From the NCBI RefSeq assembly GCF_000069785.1, contig NC_010528.1:62001-126000 (forward strand): 64,000 nt of DNA. The letters are read 5' to 3'. Below, one piece after another: positions 25,967-37,121 of the stretch (its first letter is position 1; every line of letters starts with the position of its first letter). A program made the translations under genes and the position numbers. Source of the DNA: Cupriavidus taiwanensis LMG 19424. GTDB taxonomy: Bacteria; Pseudomonadota; Gammaproteobacteria; Burkholderiales; Burkholderiaceae. The notes beneath the pieces are model-generated. The model had not been told where the DNA came from. It worked only from the letters and a program-made list of their open reading frames with translations, and searched no databases.

Positions 25967-26809
25967 ATGACCGTTGCCACGCCGCCCACCGAAACCCGCC
26001 GCATCCACGCCGATGGCGCCGAACTGCATGTGCGCCTGGACGGCGCCGACGGCCCATGGGTGATCCTGGCCCACGCCCTGGCGGCTGACCACACCCTGTG
26101 GGATATCACCGCCAGGCACCTGGCGGGCCGCTATCGCGTTGTGCGCCCGGACCTGCGCGGCCACGGCGCCAGCGATGCCCCGCTCGGTCCCTACACCATG
26201 ACGCGGCTGGCCGACGACGTGGTCGCCGTGATGGACGCGCTGCAGATTCCGCAGGCGCATTTCTGCGGCATCTCGGTGGGCGGCATGGTGGGGCAGAGCA
26301 TGGGGCTGCGCCATCCGGAGCGGCTGCTGTCGCTGACGCTGGTGGCGACGAATAGCCAGACGCCGATGGAAGCCCACCCGATGTGGCACAACCGCATCGG
26401 CCAGGCCGAGGCCCACGGCATGGCGAGCCTGGCCGACGCCACTCTTGGCCGCTGGCTGACGCCTGCGTTCCATGCGTCACATCCGGACGAGGTGTTGCGT
26501 ATCCGCGACATGTTGGTGGCGACGCCGATACGCGGATACGTGGGTGTGGCCGAAGCCATCATGGCTTTCGACCTCGCGGGCGCGCTTTCTCGCATTCATT
26601 GTCCTACGCTGGTAGTAGCGGGCGAGCAGGACCAGGGCGCCACCGTGGCGATGGCGCAAAGCATTGCCGCGGCGATTGCCGGGTCCAGGCTCGAGGTGGT
26701 GCCGCAAGCGGCGCACCTGGTGCACGTGGAGCAGCCGGAACGCTTCCATGCCGCTCTGGACGCCTTCCTGGGGAGCGCCGCGTGCGGGGGCCAGTGCGAC
26801 GTTCCGTGA
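25967..26809 (+). CDS. Alpha/beta hydrolase, 3-oxoadipate enol-lactonase-like
   Basis: A 280-residue alpha/beta hydrolase. The nucleophile elbow is GISVGG, the aspartate lies in CPTLVVAGEQDQGA and the histidine in AAHLVHVEQPERF. RPDLRGHGASDAP near residue 60 is typical of PcaD-like lactonases, but no other protocatechuate genes are near, so the lactonase label is only a family guess. AAAGGAG precedes the ATG. It follows the DUF3108 gene by 50 bases. Confidence 0.85.
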   Translation: MTVATPPTETRRIHADGAELHVRLDGADGPWVILAHALAADHTLWDITARHLAGRYRVVRPDLRGHGASDAPLGPYTMTRLADDVVAVMDALQIPQAHFCGISVGGMVGQSMGLRHPERLLSLTLVATNSQTPMEAHPMWHNRIGQAEAHGMASLADATLGRWLTPAFHASHPDEVLRIRDMLVATPIRGYVGVAEAIMAFDLAGALSRIHCPTLVVAGEQDQGATVAMAQSIAAAIAGSRLEVVPQAAHLVHVEQPERFHAALDAFLGSAACGGQCDVP

Positions 26810-27047
26810 GACGCAACACACTGATGCTCCGGGCTCAAGAAACTTGTTGCATTGGCCGATGCCCAATTCATGTAAGGCAGAAAATCGTGGCAACGTGGTG
26901 ACAGGCACCCAATAACTGGCGAATAGCTTGATATCCCGCCGGTCACCCCAAGTTTGGAGGTAAAGCCGCGGCGCCCCCCTCATGGCAACAACTGAGGCAA
27001 GAACCACAAGGGCGAGCCGCCCATCCATGACGCCCAGGAGGTGTGCC

Positions 27048-27305
27048 ATGCAAATGATCTACAACAGCGACAACTACTGCATCGTCGAATTCGGTGCGGA
27101 TGTCGAGCAAGCGCCGCTGGAATTCGGCGGCTACGAAATCGTCGACAAGAACCTGAAGCGCGAGATTTTCCTTGGCGGCCAGCTCGCCGAGAGCTTCCGC
27201 GCGGATGTGAAGCGGCTGATCGAAAGCGAGCCTTCGGTGGAGGAGGTCGATGACTTCCTCGGCAAGTTCGACAACGTCATGACGCACCCGCTGGTCATGC
27301 ACTGA
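27048..27305 (+). CDS. DUF3567 (BTH_I0359 family) protein
   Basis: An 85-residue acidic soluble protein of a family found mainly in betaproteobacteria. It starts MQMIYNSDNYCIVEFG and contains GGYEIVDKNLKREIFLGG. A perfect AGGAGG ribosome site lies six bases before the ATG, which fixes this start and suggests strong translation. No function is known. Between 26810 and 27047 I see no gene. A terminator follows. Confidence 0.85.
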   Translation: MQMIYNSDNYCIVEFGADVEQAPLEFGGYEIVDKNLKREIFLGGQLAESFRADVKRLIESEPSVEEVDDFLGKFDNVMTHPLVMH

Positions 27306-27366
27306 GCGGCCGGGCCGGCCGGTGCTTCCGCGCCGCCGCCGGCCCGGTGTCGCGACAACGAGCCAT

Positions 27367-27393
27367 GCCCGCTTCGGCGGGCTTTTGTTTTTT
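27367..27393 (+). terminator. Terminator after the DUF3567 gene
   Basis: A 6-bp GC stem (GCCCGC with GCGGGC) with a TTCG loop and a T-rich tail (TTTTGTTTTTTT), 61 bases after the stop codon. It also lies just behind the convergent rhodanese gene. Confidence 0.8.
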
Positions 27394-27410
27394 TGGCCCG
27401 GCAGGATGGC

Positions 27411-27803
27411 TCAGTACTGCTCCCACGGCAGCCCGTCGTGGCGCCAGCCGTTGAGCGTATTGCGGTGGCGCTGCGCATCGAGGTCGCCCTCGAAGCCGTG
27501 CAGCACGTACTGGACGTTGGAGAACCCCGCTCCCTCCAGCGCGCGTGCCGCGGCGGACGAGCGATTGCCGCTGCGGCAGATCAGCAGCACCGGCCGTGCC
27601 GATGCCTGCCCGGCGAGCTTCTTCACCATCTGCACGAAATGCGGGTTGACCTCCCAGTCGGGGCCGTCGTTCCAGGGCACGTTGTGCGCGCCCTTGGGAT
27701 GGCCGACGAACAGGTATTCCATCTCGCTGCGGCAGTCGATGAAGAGCGTCTCGGGCGATTGGGCCAGCAAGGCGTTGGCGTCGGTCGGGGACAAGTGTTG
27801 CAT
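27411..27803 (-). CDS. Rhodanese-like domain protein
   Basis: A 130-residue single-domain rhodanese. The active-site loop CRSGNRS carries the catalytic cysteine, preceded by the FIDCRSEMEYLFVGHPKGAH region common to this fold. Such proteins carry persulfide sulfur in the cytoplasm; the acceptor is unknown. The ATG at 27803 is the last good start before the domain; the frame is open upstream only by chance. It is divergent from metH. A 12-mer shared with the LiuR-type operators lies upstream at 27836-27847. Confidence 0.88.
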   Translation of the reverse strand: MQHLSPTDANALLAQSPETLFIDCRSEMEYLFVGHPKGAHNVPWNDGPDWEVNPHFVQMVKKLAGQASARPVLLICRSGNRSSAAARALEGAGFSNVQYVLHGFEGDLDAQRHRNTLNGWRHDGLPWEQY

Positions 27804-27835
27804 GGTCGGGGAACGCGGCGCAGGCCGCCGGACGG

Positions 27836-27847
27836 TGACGTTTACGT
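27836..27847. promoter_or_regulatory. LiuR-like half-site in the rhodanese/metH intergenic region
   Basis: TGACGTTTACGT here is identical to a stretch of the two palindromes flanking the MerR gene (43613-43634 on the minus strand, and 44185-44206). It lies 33 bases upstream of the rhodanese start. Only half of the palindrome is conserved, so binding is uncertain. Confidence 0.3.
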
Positions 27848-27912
27848 CTCTCAGTGTAGGCGCCGGAGCGTCCGGCAGGCAACCGACGGCGGCCGCAAGG
27901 CCTTGATACACC

Positions 27913-27921
27913 TGATAAAAT
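27913..27921 (+). promoter_or_regulatory. Extended -10 promoter element of metH
   Basis: TGATAAAAT fits an extended -10 (TGnTAAAAT) with no recognisable -35, 79 bases upstream of the metH ATG. The same CACCTGATAAAAT string occurs before argS. Confidence 0.45.
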
Positions 27922-27999
27922 CGCACCTCCCTGGCCGCCATCGGCCACCGCGGCCTACCGTCGAAGCTCCGCCGGCCCGCCTTTCCAGAGTTCCCCGCC

Positions 28000-29061
28000 A
28001 TGAGTGCCCCTGAATCCCGCGCGGCCGCACCGCGCCCCTACACCCGGGCTGCCGAGCTGCCCCGGCTGCTGCAAGAACGCATCCTGATCCTGGATGGCGC
28101 CATGGGCACCATGATCCAGCGCTACAAGCTGAGCGAGGCCGACTACCGCGGCACGCGCTTCGCCGAACACAAGGTGGACGTGAAGGGCAACAACGAACTG
28201 CTGCTGCTGACACGCCCGCAGGTCATCAGCGAGATCCACGAGCAGTACCTGGCCGCCGGCGCCGACCTGATCGAGACCAATACCTTCGGCGCCACGCGCG
28301 TGGCGCAGGAAGACTACAAGATGGCGGATCTGGCGTACGAGATGAACGTCGAGGCCGCGCGCCTGGCGCGCGCTGCCTGCGACAAGTACAGCACGCCCGA
28401 CAAGCCGCGCTTCGTTGCCGGCGCCTTCGGCCCGACGCCCAAGACCGCCAGCATCTCGCCCGACGTCAACGACCCCGGCGCACGCAATGTCACCTTCGAG
28501 GAACTGCGCCAGTCTTACTACGAGCAGGGCAAGGCGCTGCTCGAAGGCGGTGCCGACGTGTTCCTGGTCGAGACCATCTTCGACACGCTCAACGCCAAGG
28601 CCGCGCTGTTCGCCATCGACCAGCTGTTCGAGGACACCGGCGAGCGCGTGCCGGTGATGATCTCGGGCACCGTCACCGATGCCTCGGGCCGGATCCTGTC
28701 GGGGCAGACCGTCGAGGCGTTCTGGAACAGCCTGCGCCACGCGCGCCCGGTCACCTTCGGCCTGAACTGCGCCCTCGGCGCGACGCTGATGCGCCCGTAT
28801 ATCGCCGAGCTGGCCAAGGTGTGCGACGCCGCGGTGTCATGCTATCCGAACGCGGGTTTGCCGAACCCGATGAGCGATACGGGCTTCGACGAAACCCCCG
28901 AGGTCACCTCGGCGCTGGTCGAAGAGTTCGCCGCCTCCGGCCTGGTGAACCTGGTGGGCGGCTGCTGCGGCACCACGCCCGAGCACATCGCCGCCATCGC
29001 CCAGCGCGTGGCCGACAAGAAACCCCGCACCTGGCCCGGCCAGTACCGCGACGCCGCCTGA
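28000..29061 (+). CDS. metH: Methionine synthase, homocysteine-binding part (split MetH, N-terminal)
   Basis: This 353-residue protein corresponds to the N-terminal homocysteine methyltransferase domain of cobalamin-dependent methionine synthase. It shows [20 protein letters not shown] and the zinc cysteines at 257 (GLNCALGA) and 322-323 ([10 protein letters not shown]). In E. coli these residues are part of one 1,227-residue chain; here the rest is encoded by the next gene, 17 bases downstream. The complex must therefore form between two polypeptides. The start is the ATG shortly after a weak ribosome site. Confidence 0.93.
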   Translation: MSAPESRAAAPRPYTRAAELPRLLQERILILDGAMGTMIQRYKLSEADYRGTRFAEHKVDVKGNNELLLLTRPQVISEIHEQYLAAGADLIETNTFGATRVAQEDYKMADLAYEMNVEAARLARAACDKYSTPDKPRFVAGAFGPTPKTASISPDVNDPGARNVTFEELRQSYYEQGKALLEGGADVFLVETIFDTLNAKAALFAIDQLFEDTGERVPVMISGTVTDASGRILSGQTVEAFWNSLRHARPVTFGLNCALGATLMRPYIAELAKVCDAAVSCYPNAGLPNPMSDTGFDETPEVTSALVEEFAASGLVNLVGGCCGTTPEHIAAIAQRVADKKPRTWPGQYRDAA

Positions 29062-29078
29062 GCCGGAGCCCGAGAAAC

Positions 29079-31826
<2,748 letters not shown>

Positions 31827-32088
31827 CCGGGTGCGACGCCAGGGCGGCGGCGGTGCATGCGGTGCGCCGCCGCCAGCCCGTTGATCCAGCAGGAAAAGCG
31901 TAGCGGACGGCCCGCGCGGCGCCTGCGGGGTGGTGTACGGGCCGCCTCACAACTCCTTACAGTGCCTTTCAACTGCTCACAGACCGGCGCAGTCCGGCTC
32001 CCTAGACTGAGGGCTCGATACACGCAATCCCCAGCGTGATCACCGCGGCGAATTGTTCGCCGTGGGGCATCCTGAAAGGAGTCTGTCC

Positions 32089-32550
32089 ATGAAGAAACTG
32101 CTGCTCTCCCTGTCCGCACTGTCGATCGCCGCGGCTTCCTCGCTGGCCATGGCCCAGGGCACCGGCGCTGCTGTCGGCGCCAAGGCCGATGTCGGTGCCT
32201 CGGTGACCACGCCCTCGCCCGCCGCGGCGGCACAGGGCGGCCTGAACGCCGTCGGCGGTGCCGCAACGGGTGCCGCCGGCGCGGCCGAGAAGGGCCTGTC
32301 GACCGCCGGCGCGGCGACCGACAAGGGCCTGTCGGCAGCGGGCACGGCGGCTGACAAGGGCCTGTCGACGGCGGGTGCCGCGGTCGACAAGGGCGTGGGC
32401 ACCGCCGCCGACGCCACCGGCTCGGCCAAGGCAGAGGCCGGCAGCAAGGCCAGGCATGGCAAGCACGCCGCCAAGTCGACCAAGAAGTCGAAGGCAGACG
32501 CGAACGTGGGCGTCAGCGCCGGCGCGGAAGCTGGCGCGAAAGCGCAGTAA
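32089..32550 (+). CDS. Exported alanine-rich protein with 11-residue repeats
   Basis: A 153-residue protein. Residues 1-22 are a signal peptide (MKKLLLSLSALSIAAASSLA, then cleaved near AMA-QG). The mature chain contains four tandem 11-residue units of the form (E/D)KGLSTAGAAT at about 73-116, which suggests an amphipathic helical repeat, and a lysine/histidine-rich stretch (SKARHGKHAAKSTKKSK) near the end. AAAGGAG precedes the ATG. I do not recognise a family; the repeats resemble those of desiccation- or stress-related proteins but that is a guess. Confidence 0.75.
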   Translation: MKKLLLSLSALSIAAASSLAMAQGTGAAVGAKADVGASVTTPSPAAAAQGGLNAVGGAATGAAGAAEKGLSTAGAATDKGLSAAGTAADKGLSTAGAAVDKGVGTAADATGSAKAEAGSKARHGKHAAKSTKKSKADANVGVSAGAEAGAKAQ

Positions 32551-32869
32551 GCACCCAAGTAGTCGCTTGCAGTACTAGCCACAGCCTCTACCGGTGCAGG
32601 CCGCGCCGGGCCCCCTCCCGGGAAGTTCACGGGCCTGACGCGCCGCAGCAAAGCGGGACGGATCTTATCCGTCCCGCTTTGCTTTTACGGCTGCCGAAGC
32701 GTGCCCGCGGCGTGCCCGCCGCCGGCCTTGTCGCCCCGCCGCATTGTCAGCCTGACACCGACAGCCCGAGCCCGCGCGCGGCACTACAATGACAACATCG
32801 CAAGCGGTTCCGCCTGCACCCGACGTGCACCGGGCCAAAGTGCCGGTCCGTTAAACCGTGGAGCCTCAC
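32551..32869. other. Intergenic region between repeat protein and response regulator
   Basis: 319 bases without a recognised gene. It holds the terminator at 32650-32680, a short dyad TGTCA-GCC-TGACA (32745-32757) and a TACAAT hexamer (32785-32790) that could be the -10 of the response-regulator gene; no good -35 was found. Confidence 0.5.
32650..32687 (+). terminator. Strong terminator with a perfect 14-bp stem
   Basis: Arms at 32650-32663 and 32667-32680 pair perfectly around a CTT loop and are followed by GCTTTT. It ends the transcript of the repeat-protein gene, about 100 bases after its stop. Confidence 0.85.
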
Positions 32870-33502
32870 ATGATCCGCGTCCTGATCGCCGACGACCACG
32901 AGATTGTGCGTGCCGGGCTGCGTCAGTTTATTTCCGAAGAACCCGATATCCAGGTAACCGGCGAGGCCGGCAGTGGCGACGAAGTCATGGCGCAGCTGCG
33001 CGATGGCGAGTTCGACGTACTGGTGCTGGACATCTCGATGCCCGACCGCAACGGCATCGACGTGCTCAAGCTGATCCGGCAGCGCAAGCCTGACCTGCCG
33101 GTGCTGATCCTGTCGACCTACCCGGAAGACCAGTACGCGATCAACCTGATCCGTGCCGGCGCGTCGGGCTACCTGACCAAGGAAAGCGCACCCGACGACC
33201 TGGTCAAGGCGATCCGCACGGTGGCGCAGGGCCGCCGCTATGTGAGCGCCACCGTGGCGGACTTGCTGATCGGCGGGCTCGACAAGCCAACCGAGCAGCC
33301 GGTGCACCAGATGCTGTCCGAGCGCGAATTCCAGATCTTCTGCAAGCTCTCGCGCGGCCAGTCGGTGTCGGTGATCGCCGACGAACTGTTCCTCAGCGTC
33401 AAGACAGTCAGCACTTACCGTTCGCGCATCCTGGAGAAAATGGGCATGAAGACCAACGCCGACCTGACCTATTACGCGATCAAGAACGGCCTGGTGGAAT
33501 AG
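32870..33502 (+). CDS. NarL/LuxR-type response regulator
   Basis: A 210-residue two-component regulator. The receiver domain has the acidic pair at Asp8/Asp9, the phospho-acceptor Asp54 (VLVLDISMPDRNG) and the conserved lysine in GYLTKES. The C-terminal LuxR helix-turn-helix is at about 145-205 (LSEREFQIFCKLSRGQSVSV, SVKTVSTYRSRI). It is followed by a stand-alone receiver and then by a convergent histidine kinase, its probable partner. The ATG at 32870 is favoured by GGAG seven bases upstream. Confidence 0.93.
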   Translation: MIRVLIADDHEIVRAGLRQFISEEPDIQVTGEAGSGDEVMAQLRDGEFDVLVLDISMPDRNGIDVLKLIRQRKPDLPVLILSTYPEDQYAINLIRAGASGYLTKESAPDDLVKAIRTVAQGRRYVSATVADLLIGGLDKPTEQPVHQMLSEREFQIFCKLSRGQSVSVIADELFLSVKTVSTYRSRILEKMGMKTNADLTYYAIKNGLVE

Positions 33503-33557
33503 CAGTTCAATCGCGGCCCCGCGCGGGCCGCCCCGGAAGGGACCCGCAATACACAAT

Positions 33558-33965
33558 ATGTCGGAGCAGGATTCGAACACTTCCTACCGGGCGCTGAACG
33601 TGCTGCTGATTGAAGATTCGGCGGTCCTGCGCGGCATGCTGCTCGAATACCTGAAGGATTTCCCGTTTATCGAGAACGTCGACTGGGCGGATACCGAAGC
33701 GCTGGCGCTGCGCCTGCTCGCCGCCGGAAGCTACGATGTGGCCATCGTCGACCTGCAACTGCGCCAGGGTAACGGCATCAACGTGCTGCGCGCGATGCAG
33801 CGCGACGGCTCCGACACCGTGCGCATCGTCTACACCAACCATGCCCAGCTCGAGATGTACCGGCGCCAGTGCGCCGAGGCGGGCGCCGACTACTTCTTCG
33901 ACAAATCCCTGGAGCTGGAGCAGGTGTTCCGCGTGATCGAGGAGCACGCTGCGCCGCAGGGCTGA
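33558..33965 (+). CDS. Stand-alone receiver domain protein
   Basis: A 135-residue CheY-like receiver with no output domain. The key residues are intact: Glu19/Asp20, phospho-acceptor Asp65 (DVAIVDLQLRQGNG), Thr93 (IVYTNH) and Lys116 (FFDKS). It lies 55 bases after the response regulator on the same strand and stops four bases before the end of the convergent kinase gene. It could compete for phosphate as a sink or act in a relay. Confidence 0.9.
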   Translation: MSEQDSNTSYRALNVLLIEDSAVLRGMLLEYLKDFPFIENVDWADTEALALRLLAAGSYDVAIVDLQLRQGNGINVLRAMQRDGSDTVRIVYTNHAQLEMYRRQCAEAGADYFFDKSLELEQVFRVIEEHAAPQG

Positions 33966-33969
33966 CGCA

Positions 33970-35373
33970 TCAGGCGCGCGCCGGTTCGGGGCTCTCCGGT
34001 TCTTCGGCCGGCGCCAGCACCGAGGCGGTCAACGGTACCTCGATGCGGATGCGCACGCCGGCATCCGGCGACGAATCGATCCGCATGCTGCCGCCCAGCG
34101 CCGTGACGCGCTGCTCCATTCCCAGCAACCCGTGGTGCCCGGCCTGGCTGCTGGCGTCGAAGTCCGGCGGCAGTCCCTTGCCGTCGTCGCGCACCGTCAG
34201 CGTCAGCAGTTCGCCCTCGCAGTCCAGCGACACCTCGACGTGCCTGGCCTGGGAGTACTTGCTGGCATTGGTCAGCGATTCCTGCACGATCCGGTACAGC
34301 GCGATCGCGGCTTCGTCGCGCAGCGCCGGCAGGTCCTCCGGCACGCTGACTTCGGTTTCCCAGTTGTTGCGCGCACCCACTTCCTCGACCAGCTGGCACA
34401 CCGCCGCGCGCAGGCCCAGGTTGAGCAGCACGGTGGGGCGCAGGTCCTCGATCAGGCGGCGCTTGATCTGGATGCCCTGGTCCACGTGCAGCATCACGCG
34501 CGTCAGGCGCTCCGCCGCCACCGGGTGGTCCGCCTGCACCTTGCGGCGCACCCAGTGCAGGTCCAGCTTGATCGCGGTCAGGATGGCGCCGAGCTCGTCA
34601 TGCAGTTCGCGCGCGAGCCGGGTCTTCTCGTCTTCGGTCACGCGCTGCAGGTGGCCCGCAAGCGCCGACAGCTGGCGCGTGCGCGCGCGTACCTTGCGGT
34701 CCAGCCGCACGCTTTCCTCTTCCAGCTGGGTGCGCACCGCCTCGGCCATCGCCAGCCGCTTGGCGTGGCCGATGCCGACGGCCATCAGCAGGATGATGTT
34801 GATGGCGGTGAGCAGGCCGATGCCGTAGCGCGACAGCTGCACGTCGTTCTCGGCGCCCTCGAGCCGGTGCGAGACCGCGCCGGCCTCGCGCGCCTGCAGC
34901 TGGTCGAGCCCGCGGCGCGCGTTGTCCATGGTCTGCTTGCCGTAGTCGGTGCGGATCAGGTCCAGCGCCACTTCCAGGTCGCGCTTGCCGTACACCAGCG
35001 TCAGCGCCATCTCGTTGAGCTTGCTGTTGACCAGCTTGGACGTGTCGCCGAACTGCTTCAGCCCTTCGGGGTCGTTGGCGTAGCCCGCGCGGATCTGCGC
35101 CATCAGCTCGGCGATGCGGGGCAGCGCCTTGTAGTACGGCTCGAGGTAGCTTTCCTTGCCGGTCAGCAGGAAGCCGCGCTGGCCAGCCTCGGCATTGACC
35201 AGCTCGCCGTTGAGCGCGGCCAGCTCGGTTTGCAGGCGCTGCGAACGGATCACGTCGGTATAGCTTTCGCGCAGGCGGATATTGCCGGTTTCCGACGCCA
35301 CCAGCACCGCCAGGGTCAGCAGGATGCCGCCCGCGAGCAACAGCGTGTGAGGGAGAAATGACTGCTTGAACAT
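33970..35373 (-). CDS. CHASE3-domain sensor histidine kinase (HisKA_3 type)
   Basis: A 467-residue membrane kinase. The first membrane segment is at about 11-27, a periplasmic CHASE3 domain at about 30-183 (QRGFLLTGKESYLEPY), the second segment at 184-202, then a coiled coil, the HisKA_3 helix with phospho-acceptor His258 (ARELHDELGAI), and the HATPase domain (ESLTNASKYS, DDGKGLPPDF). This type phosphorylates NarL-family regulators, which fits the one at 32870. The ATG at 35373 is used because the membrane segment follows it; upstream reading is unlikely. The signal sensed is unknown. Confidence 0.93.
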   Translation of the reverse strand: MFKQSFLPHTLLLAGGILLTLAVLVASETGNIRLRESYTDVIRSQRLQTELAALNGELVNAEAGQRGFLLTGKESYLEPYYKALPRIAELMAQIRAGYANDPEGLKQFGDTSKLVNSKLNEMALTLVYGKRDLEVALDLIRTDYGKQTMDNARRGLDQLQAREAGAVSHRLEGAENDVQLSRYGIGLLTAINIILLMAVGIGHAKRLAMAEAVRTQLEEESVRLDRKVRARTRQLSALAGHLQRVTEDEKTRLARELHDELGAILTAIKLDLHWVRRKVQADHPVAAERLTRVMLHVDQGIQIKRRLIEDLRPTVLLNLGLRAAVCQLVEEVGARNNWETEVSVPEDLPALRDEAAIALYRIVQESLTNASKYSQARHVEVSLDCEGELLTLTVRDDGKGLPPDFDASSQAGHHGLLGMEQRVTALGGSMRIDSSPDAGVRIRIEVPLTASVLAPAEEPESPEPARA

Positions 35374-35694
35374 GGGGCAATTCCTATCATGAAGGCGCGC
35401 TCGCCCGCCGCGGCGCCAAGGGAGGGCCCATGGAATCACATCGATCGCCATGGGTCAACCCGGAGCCGGCTTCCGGTGCGCGCTTCGCGCCAGCGCGACC
35501 GCCCTGTCGCGCGCGCTGCGCAGGCGCCCGGCAGGCGTTGTAGGACTTGGCTGACAGCGGAATCGGCTGCCTGTCGGTATTGGCACGAAGCGTGGCTTTC
35601 TACGATGAGGCTATGAGCTTGCACCGCTCGGCGCAAGCCTCACATGGGCCCAGCCAGTGCGCCTGGCCTGGTCCGAATCTTCGGGAGCCTAGCC
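35374..35694. other. Intergenic region between the kinase and the DUF1328 gene
   Basis: 321 bases without a recognised gene, between two divergent genes. It holds the inverted repeat described at 35427-35454 and a second imperfect dyad CTGACAG...CTGTCGG (about 35551-35577). Short open frames here show no ribosome site or family motif. Confidence 0.5.
35427..35454. promoter_or_regulatory. Inverted repeat upstream of the histidine kinase gene
   Basis: CCCATGG (35427-35433) and CCATGGG (35448-35454) form a 7-bp inverted repeat with a 14-base AT-richer spacer, 54 bases before the kinase ATG. It may be an operator; no known consensus matches it. Confidence 0.3.
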
Positions 35695-35862
35695 ATGCTG
35701 CAATATGCACTCGTATTTTTCGTCATCGCCCTGATCGCGGCGATCTTTGGCTTCGGCGGCATTGCCGCCGGCGCCGTGGAAATCGCCAAGATCCTGTTCT
35801 TCATCTTCCTGGTCGTGGCGCTGGTCGCCGCAGTGATGGGCCTCGTCCGCAGAGGACGATGA
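35695..35862 (+). CDS. DUF1328 small membrane protein
   Basis: A 55-residue protein with two hydrophobic segments (about 3-25 and 29-48: [40 protein letters not shown]) and a basic end VRRGR. This is the length and pattern of the DUF1328/UPF0391 family, often raised under osmotic or general stress. GGGAG precedes the ATG at 35695. It lies 52 bases before a DUF883-like gene, and the two may be cotranscribed. Confidence 0.88.
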   Translation: MLQYALVFFVIALIAAIFGFGGIAAGAVEIAKILFFIFLVVALVAAVMGLVRRGR

Positions 35863-35914
35863 ACCCGGCGCAAGCCGGGCGACCCACTCGACCGACCGAC
35901 CCTGAGGAGACCGT

Positions 35915-36343
35915 ATGCTGACGCAGAACCCGAAAGTCCGGAAGGAACTGAACCACCTGTCCGACAGTGCCGACAGCGCGATCCGGCATATCAAGCATGC
36001 CGCACGCGATACGCGCGAGGCGGCAGCGCCGGTGTCCAGCGAAGTCAAGTCGTTGATCTCGCAGCTCGAGCACACAATCCAGGTGCTCGCGCGCGAGGGC
36101 TCCGCCGAGAGCCTGCAGGCGGGCCACCGCCTGCGTGAGCGCGCCAGCGACATGGCGCACCGGCTGCGCGCGCAGACTGCCGACGGCATGATGCGCGCCC
36201 GCGAGCGCGTGGACGGCGCGGTGGTGCAGGCCCAGCACCGCGTGGCCGAATCCCCGCTGAAGGCGGTGGCGATTGCCGCGGCCGTCGGCGCGCTGATCGG
36301 ATTGCTGCTGGCCAACGGCCGGCACCATGCCGACGAGGAATAG
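35915..36343 (+). CDS. DUF883 (ElaB/YqjD-like) membrane-anchored protein
   Basis: A 142-residue protein. Residues 1-110 are a long amphipathic helical region rich in Ala, Arg and Glu (VSSEVKSLISQLEHTIQVLA), followed by one C-terminal hydrophobic segment (LKAVAIAAAVGALIGLLLAN). This architecture matches ElaB/YqjD, inner-membrane proteins linked to ribosome binding in stationary phase in E. coli; here the link is inferred. TGAGGAGA precedes the ATG. Confidence 0.85.
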   Translation: MLTQNPKVRKELNHLSDSADSAIRHIKHAARDTREAAAPVSSEVKSLISQLEHTIQVLAREGSAESLQAGHRLRERASDMAHRLRAQTADGMMRARERVDGAVVQAQHRVAESPLKAVAIAAAVGALIGLLLANGRHHADEE

Positions 36344-36429
36344 CCGCGCGGATCCACGCCAGAACCTGATGCGGAGACCCGCGCGGGCTCCGCCGGAATT
36401 CCCCCCTTTCCGGAACCCTCGTCCGGAAG

Positions 36430-36463
36430 CCCGGCCGCCAGCTGTGGCGCCGGGTGTTTTTTT
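36430..36463 (+). terminator. Terminator after the DUF883 gene
   Basis: An imperfect GC stem (CCCGGCCGCCA with TGGCGCCGGG, one bulged base) with a GCTG loop, followed after TG by seven T. About 87 bases downstream of the DUF883 stop. Confidence 0.65.
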
Positions 36464-36520
36464 GTCCGCAGATGGACCGTCGGGCCGCGCGCTCAGCGCG
36501 TGGCGGCCGGCCAGCGGCGC

Positions 36521-36844
36521 TCAGACCCCCCAGAGAACATTGGCCCCTTCGCGCTGCGAGGCACGCAGCATGTCGAGGAAGGGATAGGCGCGCTGTCCCA
36601 GGTGCAGCGGTTCTTCCTCGTCTTCCTCGGCATCGGGCCGGGCTTCGACCGCCGTGTCGGCCGGGTGGACGCGGCGGGCGTCGGCCACGGCCGCTTCGAG
36701 CTTGTGGATCGCCTGCGGCAGTTCTTCGACGGTGATCACCCCCCGTTCCCCGAGATGCTTGCCGATGATGCCCAGGAGCGTCACGGCCAGATCCTTCATC
36801 ATGATCAGGTCCTGCGCGGCGTGGGATTTGAAGGTGATCAGCAT
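36521..36844 (-). CDS. DUF1840 domain-containing protein
   Basis: A 107-residue soluble protein of the DUF1840 family. It begins MLITFKSHAAQDLIMMKDLA and has an acidic middle (DAEEDEEEP) and a conserved end (YPFLDMLRASQREGANVLWG). AAGGA lies nine bases before the ATG at 36844. It is alone on the minus strand between convergent and divergent genes. Function unknown. Confidence 0.85.
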   Translation of the reverse strand: MLITFKSHAAQDLIMMKDLAVTLLGIIGKHLGERGVITVEELPQAIHKLEAAVADARRVHPADTAVEARPDAEEDEEEPLHLGQRAYPFLDMLRASQREGANVLWGV

Positions 36845-36983
36845 GATGGTTTTTCCTTTCACGGAGAACGGTTAGCGGCGTCCCCGGGGCGGGAGGCCGC
36901 GCCGGTTCGGGCACGGTCTGGCGCGGCCGCCGGAGCGGATTGTGGTCCGTGGCCGTCCTTGCGCATGATGTCAGCATAGCACC

Positions 36984-36992
36984 TGATAAAAT
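36984..36992 (+). promoter_or_regulatory. Extended -10 promoter element of argS
   Basis: TGATAAAAT, as before metH, lies 130 bases upstream of the argS ATG and may be its -10 element. The flanking bases CACC are also shared with the metH copy. Confidence 0.4.
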
Positions 36993-37121
36993 TGCGCGTT
37001 CCCGATTCCCATGCCTGTCACGCGGCGCGGCGTTGATTCGCCGTCACTTGCCGCGTTCGTGGCACCGGCGCGGCCCGCAGGGACCGCGCCTGAATACCAG
37101 CCCACAGGGCTTCCGACATCC

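Noticed and set aside
26810..27047. A gene or small RNA in the gap between the hydrolase and DUF3567 genes
   Set aside because: Short frames lack ribosome sites and motifs, and no hairpin plus T-run typical of a small RNA end was found.
27804..27999. Cobalamin or SAM riboswitch upstream of metH
   Set aside because: The gap was read for the B12 box and for pairing blocks; only a promoter-like element and the LiuR-like 12-mer were found.
35579..35597. A sigma-54-like sequence (TGGCACG...TGGCT)
   Set aside because: The distance between the GG and GC elements is 11 bases instead of 10 and the -12 half is poor.
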